Shown here: positions 40,601-52,847 of the stretch, one piece after another
How the letters are laid out: every line of letters begins with the position of its first letter
Position numbering within the stretch: position 1 is the first letter of the stretch
Origin: Bombardia bombarda
Taxonomy: Eukaryota > Ascomycota > Sordariomycetes > Sordariales > Lasiosphaeriaceae
Assembly: GCA_030512295.1 (NCBI GenBank)
Contig: JAULSR010000002.1
Span: 5,518,001-5,582,000 of the forward strand
Reading direction: 5' to 3'
DNA: 64,000 nucleotides
The notes under the pieces: model-generated
Told to the model about the DNA's origin: nothing
Databases searched by the model: none
What the model saw: only the letters and a program-made list of their open reading frames with translations
Made by a program: the position numbers and the translations under genes

Positions 40601-42959
40601 GGGAGGGGCCACCGCCCACCCATCCCATGCCCTGCTCACCCGTCCCGTCCCTGGCGGTGGTGGCATTGCCGAGAGTTACACCTCAACTGTCACGGCCGGC
40701 CAACCACCAAATGAACATCACCTAACGTACTAAATCGACAACTCTTGTTAAATAACTTATCTGACAGCTTTATTTTTATTGGCGTGCGAGTCGCAACAAA
40801 GCGTTGACAATGCTATCGTCTGCCTCTGTCCCTTTTTGCTTCTGTGTACTTCAGACGTCTCAGCGGTCTCTCCGTCGTCCTGGCTGTAAGTACCACCAGT
40901 TTCTGGTGAATCTCCATGTCGGCATCCAATGAACCGGGTACTATTCTGGACTTGGTAGTATGCCAGGCACTCTGCACTCTGCGCCCTCCCTCATACAAAT
41001 GTCCATTGCTACCAGTTGAGGGAGAGGCGCTGAGGACTGCAGCGAGACACAGGCACAGCGGGCTCCACGTCCAGACGACGTGCAGATGCTTCCTTTCTTT
41101 TGTTCGATTTCTGCGCTACCCCCTCGTAGAATGAGGATTGTACTCGGGCCTTGCACTACTAAGGAATTTTTTTGGGGCGAGATATTACCGGGCTACCTTA
41201 CTTCCCGAGCTTGTCCTATTTCCATAACCAGGGAATAACCCACTGACACGATTGCAACGCGATGCGATGCGCTTGTCTCTTAATCGTACGTACATGAGAA
41301 GGAGAAGTACGAATACTGCTGGGCGTTATTCTCTCGTGTTTTGCCCAACCTACACCAGGTATTCGTACGCTGGCAAGGATTCTGAATCGGACCAGGATAA
41401 TCCCTGCTCAGCCACTCACGCCCATTTCTCGAGCTAGTGTAGCTAGCCCTCCGCGTAGAGTGGAAGGCCGTCTGTCTGTTTTGTCGGTGACCGGTGTCAA
41501 GCTCTCGTTCCGGGCGAATATATATGTTGATTCTGTATTCGTAGCAACATTTCCATCCAGCAGTACGATGAATTGGCCAAGATTAGAAAAGTGTTCCCGA
41601 GGGAAAACAGTGGTGGCAGTAGTCGTATCTGGATACATGTATCTACCAGACGAAAATGCCTGCCTAGGTACAGCTGTTTATGGCCATTAGAATTCTAAAC
41701 CGGAGTGGGGTCTCGAGCGTTGCTTCGGAAGGATTCGCTTGCTGCTAGGACTGAGAAGCCATCCATTCGTTAAAAAGAGGCGGGAACCCCGACTCCACCA
41801 TGGAATGGAGGTGATGGGAGCTGGGAGCTGGCAGGAAGCTCGGTAGCAGCAGCCTGTGCGCTTAGTACAACAAAAGTTTATTCCCCATAGGAGCTCGTCA
41901 GTTCATCGCAAGTGCGTTGGCAACAGTACCTAGGTACCTACCTACCCTCAGCTACCTAGGTACCTCCTTACCTAAGTATTTATGACCCAGCCCAGCAGCG
42001 AGACAATCGAATAATCAACAGACAGCCCCATGTTGCGAAAGAATGACAACTTCAAGCCGTGGGACAATTGGGCCCAGTGGGCAGTCAGACAGATTGGCCC
42101 AAGATAGGACACGCTAGCAAGTGGCTCTCACAGAGCCAGGCAGGGGAGCCAAGCTTCCAAGTCAGCCCAGCCCACAGATTGGACGAGTCCACTACCTAGT
42201 ACTTAACTTACCTAGGTACTCGCCATATCGTTTTCTTGTCAATTGTTAATTCCAATTGTAATCTTCTAATCGTTCCAGAAACATAAACATCTCATGTTCT
42301 TTCTCCTTTACCGTCCCGCATATATTCTGTCTCTGTGATTTATTTATCCTGGTGTGAAGCACAGTTCACGAGAGTACTCCCAAGATACATACCTGGAATT
42401 CACCCCCCCCCCGCCAGGCTACGTGCCTGCCTGGCAAGTGAGAAGGGTTCCGGTGGGGCGAGGGGCACGCCATCTTCGCCATTTTAGATTTAAGATGCGT
42501 CTTGGTCGCTTGATCTGGAGCCACCTCACCAAAAAAAACTCCCCTCACCTAACCTCTTTTGGGTCACGCTTCTAACAACAATGCTCGTTCGTTCGAGAAT
42601 ACCTGACACACAGTGCCGGCTCATCAAGGGGAACAAACCGCAACCCCCTTCGACGTCCGTGGTACCCGTGCTCTCTTTTCTTCGGCATAACAGATGCTGA
42701 TAGATGCTCTCATAAGCAGCTGTCAGGGCGTGAGACTGGCGGACCGAGACGGGGTGCAATGATTTGTCTGCGAAGTAATCCAAGCCCACGTTCCGGACTG
42801 ATGGGCTGGGTGGGGAACAACATCTCAAGTACCGAGGCTGAAGGCATTTACCACAGTTCTGCACTGCGCTGCTCACCACTGCAGTTTGTCGACAGCCCCA
42901 GTTCCTGGATCTTCCAAGGTACAGTGCCAGTCAATAAGTCTGGCCCATCTACAACTACA

Positions 42960-43019
42960 CTTACAACTATCCCACTTACAATTATCCCACTTACAACTAT
43001 CCCACTTACAACTATCCTC
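42960..43019. repeat. 15-bp minisatellite, 4 copies
   Basis: The unit CTTACAACTATCCCA is repeated four times, with one C-to-T change in the second copy and a changed end in the fourth. Confidence 0.92.
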
Positions 43020-46000
43020 CCTATAACCATTCCATTCGAGTTACATGCTAGAAAAGGTCAAACTTGGGTACGATTAGGTGGAAAAATTGGGGAGGGGGCC
43101 AGATTCATAAGATAGGAGGGGAGGACAGCTGGGTAGCAACCAGCAGAAGTGGTACTAATCGGATATTTTCACTTTTGGTGTCTTTTTTTTCTTCCATTTC
43201 CCTGGGTAGCACCACTTGTCAAGGCCCGCGATATGGGTACCTTACTTTCCTGTCATCCGTTCCGATTTGAGAATGGTGAGCATGCCAAGAGTGATGAGGC
43301 GCCCTATCATCCTACAGCATGCCGTTTTGCCTTCTGTTTCTCAGCTAGCAACTGTCTCGAGAAGAGGGAAGAAGCCCCGACCTTGCACACCTCCACGTAG
43401 ATCTCTGGAATGCGCACCTATTTAGGAAGATTTTACTTTTCTTTTCCGTATAAGATCTAGGCAAGCTTGTAGCCATGGTCAGTCACGCTATAGACTACGT
43501 CTAAATCGCATGTAAATCTATCTACTATAGTCAAGTGCTCATTAATGGTAAGTGCAATGTACTTGTCAAGATCGGCTGTCAAAATGTGAGACCCTTAGTT
43601 GAGCTGAAGCATAGAAAAGTTAGGCTCCAGTAACAGAGCCACTCTAGAGATACTTGTCTTTTTCCCCCCAATCCAACTAAGATATCAGCGGACCCAAGCA
43701 ATTCTTGTAATAATTCTTCTTCAGTCTCCATTTAGGCAGCGAGCTTGCGAGATACAATGATATTATTTTCAGAAACAGCCCTACATTGTACGCATGTACA
43801 CACACCTGCTGTAGGTACCCAGTAATGATGAAAATAAACAACCAAACATTTTGAGATGTTTGAAGTGACCTCGCCACGTTCCTGCACGTATCATGCAGAG
43901 TCGCACCTCGACATGCCAAAACCTCCTTCGAGCTAAAATCCCCTAATACGTACAACAAAGCTGTCCAACGCTTCCTTTACCCATCATTCATGCATCGACG
44001 GCATTAGTGATTTCATATAGAACAATACTGTAAAATTGACATGGCAATGCTGCCAGATTCTTCAAGTGCCTCAGCTATGTATCTGAACCATGATTCGCAG
44101 CCGAGAAAAAGGGACGCAGAGAGGGAGACAGACAGGCAGGCAGACAGACAGGGGATTGGTTGACCAGCGCGGACGAGCCCTGCCACGCGAGGAGGGGGCC
44201 CCCCCTGTTTGGACAGGAACGGGCCATATGAGACTCTGTTCCTACAAGTCCCCATTGAGAAGGTGGAGGGAGAAACCCATTCAAGATCATCGCTAGCATG
44301 CCCCTAGATACTCTAAACCGCCACCAAGACCTCGCCCCGTCCTGCTAGTACTGACAGTAGCTCTATGCAAGAAGCCACACCTTCGATTTACTATATGTTG
44401 TTCAAAGGCGTAGGTAGGTTGCTTGGAGATTTTCACGCACAAAGTTATTGTTGAAGTCGTCGGGTGGGATAGGCAGATGAATAGATGATCCCTTCTTGTC
44501 TGAGGCAAGGAATGTATCCTGTACTCGCATCGCTTATTAGAGAGGTACCAGGCCTCCGGGCTCTTTATTATTTGTTATTACGACCGTCACAAAGTCGTGT
44601 AACAAAACGGACAGACAGCGCAAATCACAGCTGAGGGGGCAAAGCAAGCAATTGTCTGCTGGTCTTTGGCGAGTCTGGTAGTAGGTAGCTGAACGTTACC
44701 CACCCCTTCCCCGAGAGAACGGAAGCTTTTGATTGGAATGCGTGCGTACAGTTGCAGGGGTGTGAGCTGTTGATTGGATCGGGCCGCTTTTGTCTTCTCT
44801 TCCTGTTTGTTAGTGTTTTTAACGACAACGGCGACATCATCAAATGGGAGCATGTCCAAAGACGTGTTCAGACGCAGCCATAATAAATTTGAGGAAAATA
44901 TTGTTCATCCCCTATTCTGGAGGAATAAATTCCCAGTTTCATCGCTGTAGCCTGCATTTCTTTAGCGACCGGACAAGAAAACCAAGATGATCAATCTTCA
45001 TCTTATGCTGTATAACCGGGCACCTTATGACTGTGTAACTAGTTCTGGGTGCTCATCGATTGATTTGCGGGCGCCCTTTATTCCTAGTGCATCGGCTGGC
45101 TGATATTTATTACCTGCCCAATCTCACTCCGGATGGCCCAATGCAGATTGGGTAGAACGCATCTTGGAAGTCTGTTATTCCCTTCTACGAGAGACAGCAC
45201 ATCGACCCAGTAACACACGGCATGCGTACAAATTTCCTCCTTCGTTTGCAGGCCGGCGTGGCTGTCGTGGCTGTCTTGGCGATTTCATCACCCCAGGTAA
45301 GCACAGGAAGGGTTACTCTATGGCCACGCAGCAAACAAACATCAAGACGAACTCGGGAAAATAAAGGGGGTGTATGCGAGGGAGAGAGAACCAGAAAGAG
45401 AGCCAGCCATCGCGTTACAGACTCAGCATTTAGCCGATGATGCCTTCCCTCTCTCAACAAAAAAGGACTGTTCCTCGACCCGGATCGTCTTGAAAAGTCA
45501 GCGGGCTCTCTCTCATGATTGACCCGGGTCATGGGTGAGAGGTGGAATGGGGAAGGGAAGGTTTATGCTGCCCCATCCCATGGAACCAGCCGTCTGTCAT
45601 CCGCGCCCCCCCGCTTCCTTCCCCCCCGCTACCCGCTCCTTTCTATTTCTTCCCAATCTCACACACACGCTCTATCTCTCTCTTATTATTCTCAGGCACA
45701 AAAACACGCGCGTACGTACACCACACACAGTGTAGGTAGGTAGGCAGTTACGTGTGCAGATCCGTGACCTGGATCCCTGAGGGGAGAAAATCCTGGGGGA
45801 AGCACGTTTCCCTGGCCAAACTTGCAAGATATTGAAACATTGGAAATATCATCGCCACACCACTTCCAGATGGATGGTGTGTGTGGATTGGGGTGGCGAG
45901 CGCAGGTGAGAGTGTGGATAGGGGAGGTAGGATAGGATGAGATGCGTATACTACCTACCTATCAAGCGTGATGATCAATACCTACCTGCTGAAGGTTTAT

Positions 46001-47400
46001 GTATATGTGTGTGTGATTGTGCGTGTCGCTCGCTTCCCTATATATCTGTTTAGTTTCCTTTGGTGCACCAGAAAAACAAGGTTTTGTCGTCGGTGATCGG
46101 TCGTTTCCGTGTTAGACCCTTAGGTTGCTTGCTCTTTACCTGACAACAAACCTTCCCAAGTCATGCTTGATGAGGAGAATATCAGTCGGTCAATGGTGCC
46201 TGCCGCACAATTGGCGGAATGCGGGAAGAGTGTGTGTGTACGCACACAGAGAGCGAGAGAGAGAGAGATGAATGCTGCAGCTCTTCATTCATTCAGAACA
46301 TGGGGGTTCCGCGTGGGATGTCGAAAGCATTCTGCACACCTCAGTTGCGAAATCACGGGAATGTTTAATTGGGCAACCTTTTTTGAAGTCTTGGTGCACA
46401 TCATCTCCACACCACCTCCACACCTCCCTCCCTGGCCTAGCCCACCCGCGGTGGTGAGAAAGGCGTGGCGGGCAAGGACGAGCCCTGCGCACCTGGGGCC
46501 TTGTCCTCCTTGTTGGGCGCTGCAACCAACGGCTATTGGTAGGAAAGCTTTTATTCAATAAAACACCCAGGTACCTTATCAAGTGAGTCGACCCGGCCAG
46601 TGCCGACGGACAAACAGATAGACAGATGCCCGGCGAGACGACGCGAATGGATGGAAGAGATTAGTTCTAACACGCGGCATCATATCATGCCCAGATAAAG
46701 ACCAGAAGTGAAACCCGCAAGTCGCCCGCGGCGGGGTCCTCTTTCTCTCTCCTCTATGCAGTAAAAAGCAGGAGCGGTAGGTATAATAGAGCGAGGTTGA
46801 TGAGACTGACGAAACTGGCCCCTTTCTTGAATCCTATGATACGGATATATCTCGTAGAATAGAAGCTGCGCGTCAACAACTTGCGTAAGGTGGTATGCAA
46901 ACGGATTAAAACATGCAAGTGCGGAGTTTGGGATGGAGAGCGTTTGTGTGGAGGAGCGACTCCTCACACCCCGGCTGCTGGCGGCGGCAGGTACCAGCAC
47001 AGTACCTACAAGTTTTGATACAACGGCCACGTCTGATCGTCGCAGCCAAATCGGCGACATTTGACGGCATTCCGCCAGGGGTTTGAATGGGAAAAGCGAG
47101 CCTAGGGCCACCCGCTGGCCGCTGCCGCCGCCGTTGTCGACCCCGCCGCATACCCTCCCCCCAACTCCCCAGTCGCCGCCCATGGGCAGATCATTCAACT
47201 TCCCACAGTGACTTCCCGCTCCAATTCCTCTCCTCCTCCTCTATTTATCTCATATGTTCTTGTCATTTAGAAAAGGAAGTCGGCGGAACCTTCCATGCTC
47301 CCAAAAGACATTCTGCACCACCACTACCGTGACAGGCTACTATCCTCGGCGCCAGCAGCAGCACTCAACTTTCTTTTTTTACCATTTTCTCCGTTGAGGA

Positions 47401-47402
<2 letters not shown>

Positions 47403-47441
<39 letters not shown>
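47403..47441. repeat. (CAG)13 trinucleotide repeat in the gene-poor interval
   Basis: Thirteen uninterrupted CAG units followed by CAA CAG. It sits in a plus-strand ORF (47295-47612) with no other recognisable sequence. Confidence 0.95.
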
Positions 47442-47447
<6 letters not shown>

Positions 47448-48531
47448 CCAGCAGTCCAGGGGAGCGAGTGGACGGGGAGGTGTGCAAAAGGAAACACTAC
47501 GATTGGCCGCTTCGTCGTCTCGCAGAGGAGCCGGGGCCTTGGTTCCCGCCGCCGCAGACAGGGCGACGATAACGAAAGGTACATTTACCTCCCCTGGCAG
47601 GTACCGCTGTGAACGGCTGTCGCCAGTGGATACTCTCCCGAGGTACTTTTGTCCATCGACTGCGGTACCTACACTAGCGTAGCTTTCCGTGGGCCAATAG
47701 GAATCCTTATCCAAGACATAAACCTCACACTGTGATCCCCCCCCAGCAGCCGATGCACATAACCCCCCACCTAGGTCCCCCAGTCGCCATGGAACAGGGG
47801 GTCATGACAGATAACAACGCAACAGGCATTCAGGTCTACAACAGTATTTCACACGACTTTGCGGATATAAACACTGAGAATATAGCTACCTAGCTGGATG
47901 TTTGATGATCAATGACAGATTGGTTTCTTTTTACCTCGTTGATTTGCTCCGCCGCGCGCAAGGCACACACAGCAGCAGCAGCTTTCTGGTCATCAGGCCC
48001 AATGTTCTTTGGGAAACCTGGAAGCTGATGTCAGCGCGCGCGCGGACAAGGAGGCATCCATCCACTAAGGTTAAGTAAATCGTCGGGTCAACCTTAAAAA
48101 AAATCTCCCCGCGCGGGCCATTCAAAAGGTCTGGAAAAGCAAAAGGACCGGTCAAAAATGTCAAATCACGCTGCAACGATAGTGGTTGATGGTGAGGCGG
48201 AATGATAGCGCAACGCAGCGGTGCGTGCAGACCGCCAACCCATCATCCATCAGCTGGTCTGCCGATGGTTTCTTCAAGAGTCGTTCGCCATGTGGCTAGG
48301 TACTATTACCACGGAGGTGAGTTACCTGTCTCGCTTGTTTGTCTGATATTGCTAGTGGCCGCCATTGCCGTCGTAAAAAAATGGCTTACACCTGCTATCA
48401 TTAAGCTTGGTTTTCCCCGACGTTAGATACTACCTAGGTAGGTATCTTCTCGACAGTGACTGTCTTCACAGTCTTTTGGTGTCGGTACTTTGGGCGTTTC
48501 CACGCCGTACGGAGCAGCTAAGGCAGCAGGA

Positions 48532-48573
48532 CAGGCAAGAACGACCAGGCAAGAACGACCAGGCAAGAACGAC
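48532..48573. repeat. 14-bp tandem repeat, 3 perfect copies
   Basis: The unit CAGGCAAGAACGAC is repeated three times without change. Confidence 0.95.
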
Positions 48574-50804
48574 AGCCAAGGCAAAAGCCAACCAACTTGA
48601 CGTTCAAGTGCCGATGCCGACGGCAGTTTTCTCTGTTAGGAGTAATCATCCAGAGTATGGATTTGCACACCAATGAATTTAAGCTCACTAACAGAGGGAA
48701 CATGCGGCGCTCGCTTCCAGACCCTGCTTGCTGCTCGTCCAGCCCGGGCAGCGCGTGTCTCATCCATGCCGCATTCCATGACCTATTCGTTACACGGGGC
48801 TGTAGAGTATTTGTCGGCAAGGGATACCGGCGGTAGGTTTACTCTGTCCGCATGCTCTTCAAATGATCACAGTATTGCTTTCCCTCATCTGTCATTGTTT
48901 CTCCGCTCGCACACACACAAACTCACACACACTTAGTAGTGAAGCAAACGTCCCAAGTTCACTTCTCCGTCTGCCCGGTTTCCTGGTTTATATCGTCCGA
49001 TAGGCACTGCGACAATACTACACCTACAACTGCTGCTGCTGGTCGTGCGACTCATAAACCATGCTTTTGATGCTACACACAAAGTATCTTGCGAGGAAAG
49101 TATACAGCCAGCTGCCTCATCACCGAGACACATGCACACGACACATGCACACACTGCGCACACACACACTGAGCCAAAACGCCGCCAAGCCTCGTTTTTC
49201 TGGGTTCGTCAGTCATCGTGCAGGGGAGAAAAAGAAAAAAGAACCCCAGCCGGTTCAGGGTCAGGCAGGCGCTGCCCGATCGGCGCCGCACCTCTCCCGC
49301 TATGTGCACGCTCGCTGTCTCCCCGAGCCCCCCTCCTTTCTACGTTCGTCTCATCGTGGGCTGGGCTACCGTCACCCGGTTGTGGCACGTTCTATGTACA
49401 GTACCAGACGGCAGCAAGTCTAGCAGACCGCCAATAAATGGGCGGCCCCCTTCCCTTTTTCAATGAAAAAAAAAAAAGGTACTTATCTTCTTCGGTTCAA
49501 AGCGATTTTGTTTTCCGCCCTTACCAATCTTTAGCTGTCCAATAGTGTTTACCCTATCCGTTCCTAGGTATCTAGTATACACGGTCCAATGTTAGTCAGA
49601 CCGAGATTACTTCGGACGACTGACTGCCAGTGTTGCAGGTGGGTAGAATGAAGATGGTGAGTAACAAGGCTGACAAGCGATCATCACCCCCAAGCCCCGT
49701 TGCTGAAACCGGCAAGATGCCAAGAAGGCAAGGCCGTTGCTGCTGCTCTTGGCAGCGGCGGTCGCGATCGGAGAAGCCCACGGTAGTACTCTACATATTT
49801 GCACATGCATACAGAACTCTGGATGACATGGACTTCGGATGAATGCAAATTATCAGGCATTGCGTGCTGTATTGTACTGTGTTGACTTGCAGCCCTACAA
49901 TTCAACCAGGTTATTCCCGCCGTGTGGAGGTACAGCACGGAGCAACAATTATGGTAAAAGAAATCGGTGTTCCTGCCAGACTTATTGCCCCGCATACGCA
50001 AAATACGCAAAATACGGAATCTTATGATTCTGTTCTTGTATTCCCCCCCCTTTTCACCCCATTTTGGCTGTGATTTGAGTTAGTTTAAGAGCTGAAATTA
50101 TATGACCCGCTGATTCATACCGCCAGGCAATTCAGTTGGGGCGACAGGCAAATTGGTTTGGATTGAATTGGCGACGGGTTGGTGAAACTGCAATACCTCC
50201 ATTACACAATAAGGTTACCGCGCGGGCGCTGAGTTTGAAACCGACCTGATTGGCGAAGAAGATTGACATTTTCAACGGTGCCCCCGGTGGTGTTCTCACA
50301 CCCTGACCAGTGACGACCGGCCCACGCCGGCGATTGGTCAAAGTTGGTGGCGGCGCATAACCTATGAGGCGTTGGGAGTATTCTGAACAATCGTCAAATA
50401 GGGAGTGACCTGCGTTAAGTCAGTGATTCAATCCAAATCAATCCACGGGCAATGATGAATGGGGCTGCAGAAACCGATCACCAATGGTTTCATTATTATT
50501 AGGTGCAACCCAATTGGCCAGTACTGACCAAAAATGTGTGAGCAACTCGGTACGTACGCGGGCCCGCACATGTCATGTCTGATCTCAGCACCACCGCCCT
50601 CCCTCCTCTGCGCACTGTACTGCACGGGAAAACTTGTCGTCATACGGTTCATAAAGCAGGGCGATGAGCGAGTAGCAGAAACCCTTTTTGTCGAGAATGA
50701 CGTGGTCCGTCCGCTGTGCTGTGACAATGAACGGGAGACCATTGAAAGGCGGCGGGGTGGGGAGGTCCCCGCTTGAGATCCGCTAGGGCCGAGCCTAGCC
50801 TGGG

Positions 50805-50854
50805 GAGCTACCCTAAGCTCGCTAAGGTGGGGAGCTAGGGAGCGAGGGTAGCTC
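50805..50854. repeat. Imperfect inverted repeat
   Basis: The left arm (50805-50823) reads GAGCTACCCTAAGCTCGCT. The right arm (50841-50854), AGCGAGGGTAGCTC, is its reverse complement with five bases missing. It could form a hairpin about 400 bp upstream of the aminopeptidase start. Confidence 0.7.
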
Positions 50855-51145
50855 AGACGGGATGGCTCATCGCGACCAGGGTCCCGTCCTCTGAATGCAC
50901 TACTCTTAAGTTGAAAGCCGATTCTTGCCATACCTATTGAGGATGGAGGAGGGGAAAACCATTCAGCTTGATCTCCGCCTCCGCCATCTGCAAGTTTAAA
51001 TACCTAGACCACAGATTGCCTCCGATGCTAAGCAGGAGGGTATCATCATCTACCTGGTTCCCGCAGTCGTTGCACCGAATCTCGGCATTTCTGCCCCTCG
51101 CTCGCCTCGTGCCTCTGTGCCCCTCGCCGTACCCGTCCTTGCCGT

Positions 51146-51181
51146 CCCCGCCCCCGCCCCCGCCCCCGCCCCTGCCCCCGC
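51146..51181. repeat. CCCCGC hexamer repeat in the aminopeptidase 5' flank
   Basis: Tandem CCCCGC units with one T interruption, about 85-120 bp before the start codon. Confidence 0.9.
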
Positions 51182-51264
51182 TCACCTCATCATCCTCATC
51201 ACGCCTTCGTGCAACGCCCCCGGCCGCCCGCCTCTTCACTTCATCGTTGCAGCGGCGCACAAAG

Positions 51265-52847
51265 ATGGCGCCTCCACAGTCGGCCACCGACTTTCTAGAC
51301 TTTGTCAATGCCTCTCCCACACGTATGAAAAGACTTGTGCCGCTTTTTGTGTAGACCGTTAATCTGACAGCGACGTCTGTGCTGCAGCCTACCATGCCGT
51401 GGCCACGGCGGCAGCCCTCTTCGACAAGGCCGGCTTCAAGAACATCAAGGAGCGTGACGATTGGTCGTCGACCATCACCCCCGGCGGCAAGTACTATCTG
51501 ACCCGGAACGGCTCCTCCATCGTCGCCTTTGCCGTCGGCGCCAACTGGAAGCCCGGCAACCCCATCGGCATGGTTGGCGCCCACACAGACTCCCCAACCC
51601 TTCGCATCAAGCCCGTGAGCAAGAAGTCGGGCAATGGCTTCATCCAGGTCGGCGTCGAGACGTACGGCGGCGGCCTGTGGCACAGCTGGTTCGACCGTGA
51701 TCTGAGCATCGCCGGCCGCGTCCTGGCCAGGGACGGCGAGGGCAACTTCTCCCAGAAGCTGGTCAAGATCGACCGCCCCATCCTCCGCATCCCCCACCTG
51801 GCCATTCATCTGAACAGGGACTCCAACTTCAATCCCAACAAGGAGGACGAGATGCTCCCCATTGCCGGGCTCGTTGCCGCCGAGCTGAACAGGACGGGCG
51901 TTACCTCGGGCGCTCAGGCGACAGACTCCAAGACAGAGGCTGAGGCCGGGGCCCAGGATGGCGGCGACTTTCAGCCCCTGAGAGACATGTCTGAACGACA
52001 CCACCCCTATCTCTTGGAACTCGTCGCCGAGAACGCCGGCATCGAGACCTCCCAGATCGTCGACTTTGAGCTCGTGCTCTACGACACCCAAAAGGCGTGC
52101 CTGGGCGGCCTGAACGACGAGTTCATCTTCTCCGCCCGGCTCGACAACCTGGACATGACATACTGCAGCGTCATGGGCCTGATCGCATCCGTCGACTCGA
52201 CCAGTCTGGACAACGACGCCAGCATCCGCCTCATCGCCTGCTTCGACCACGAAGAAATCGGCTCCCTCTCAGCCCACGGCGCAAACTCCAACCTCCTCCC
52301 AGCCATCCTGCGCCGCCTATCAGTACTGCCTGCCACAGACAGCAGCAGCAGCAGCAGCAGCAGCAGCGCCGGTTCCGAACAGCAGCAGCAGCAGCAGCAG
52401 CAGCTGGCGACGGCATTCGAGCAGACGCTCAGCACGTCGTTCATGGTCTCGGCCGACATGGCGCACAGCGTGCACCCCAACTACGCGGCCAAGTACGAGG
52501 CCAACCACCGGCCCGAGATGAACAAGGGCACCGTCATCAAGGTCAACGCCAACCAGCGCTACGCCACCAACTCGCCCGGCATCGTGCTGGTGCAGGAGGC
52601 GGCCCGCCGCGCCGGCGTGCCCCTGCAGCTGTATGTGGTGAAGAACGACTCGCCGTGCGGGAGCACCATCGGGCCCATGCTGTCGGCCAAGATGGGCGTG
52701 CGCACCCTCGATCTGGGCAACCCCCAGCTGAGCATGCACAGCATCCGCGAGACGGGCGGCAGCCATGATGTCGAGTACGCTATTAAGCTGTTTGAGAGCT
52801 TCCTGAGCACCTATGGCGAGTTGGAGAGCAAGATTTTGGTGGACTGA
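51265..52847 (+). CDS. Aspartyl aminopeptidase (peptidase family M18)
   Basis: Di-zinc exopeptidase that removes N-terminal Asp/Glu; relatives are mammalian DNPEP and yeast Ape4. Proposed exons are 51265-51322 and 51388-52847 (505 aa), with the intron (GTATGA...CAG, phase 1) restoring the conserved NASPTPYHAV start. Metal and catalytic residues are all present: His85 in GAHTDSP, Asp272 in ARLDNLDM, Glu308-Glu309 in CFDHEEIGS, Asp376 in SADMAHSVHPNY and His479 in ETGGSHDV. No signal peptide is visible, so a cytosolic (or cytosol-to-vacuole) enzyme is likely. Unusual: residues about 338-358 carry nine Ser then eight Gln, encoded by an AGC run and a CAG run, in a segment that is short in most relatives. 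The upstream flank is the 13.6-kb gene-poor interval. Confidence 0.96.
52341..52403 (+). repeat. (AGC)9 and (CAG)8 runs inside the aminopeptidase gene
   Basis: AGC occurs nine times (52341-52367) and is read as Ser. CAG occurs eight times (52380-52403) and is read as Gln. The same trinucleotide repeat is used in two frames, 12 bp apart. Confidence 0.95.

Larger units (their letters stand above)
37640..51264. other. 13.6-kb gene-poor interval between MED15 and aspartyl aminopeptidase
   Basis: No ORF in this interval, on either strand, shows a recognisable domain, and none joins to neighbours through plausible introns into a conserved protein. Base composition looks similar to the other intergenic stretches, so it is not an AT-rich RIP-degraded block. 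It holds recurrent CCTAGG palindromes, a (CAG)13 run, a 15-bp and a 14-bp minisatellite and an imperfect inverted repeat. Both flanking genes start at its edges and read outward. It may carry long regulatory sequence, non-coding transcripts, or fast-evolving short genes that cannot be seen by eye. Confidence 0.55.

Noticed and set aside
46680..47198. 172-codon minus-strand ORF in the gene desert
   Set aside because: Low-complexity Gly-rich start and no domain or plausible splice partners.
48532..48573. CRISPR-like short repeats
   Set aside because: Three contiguous 14-bp copies without spacers in a eukaryotic genome; a simple tandem repeat.
50841..50900. tRNA-like A box (TAGCTCAGACGGG)
   Set aside because: No D-stem pairing and no B box downstream; it is part of an imperfect inverted repeat.
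50934..52250. 438-codon minus-strand ORF
   Set aside because: Antisense to the aspartyl aminopeptidase, whose catalytic residues are intact; the ORF is a by-product of GC-rich codons.
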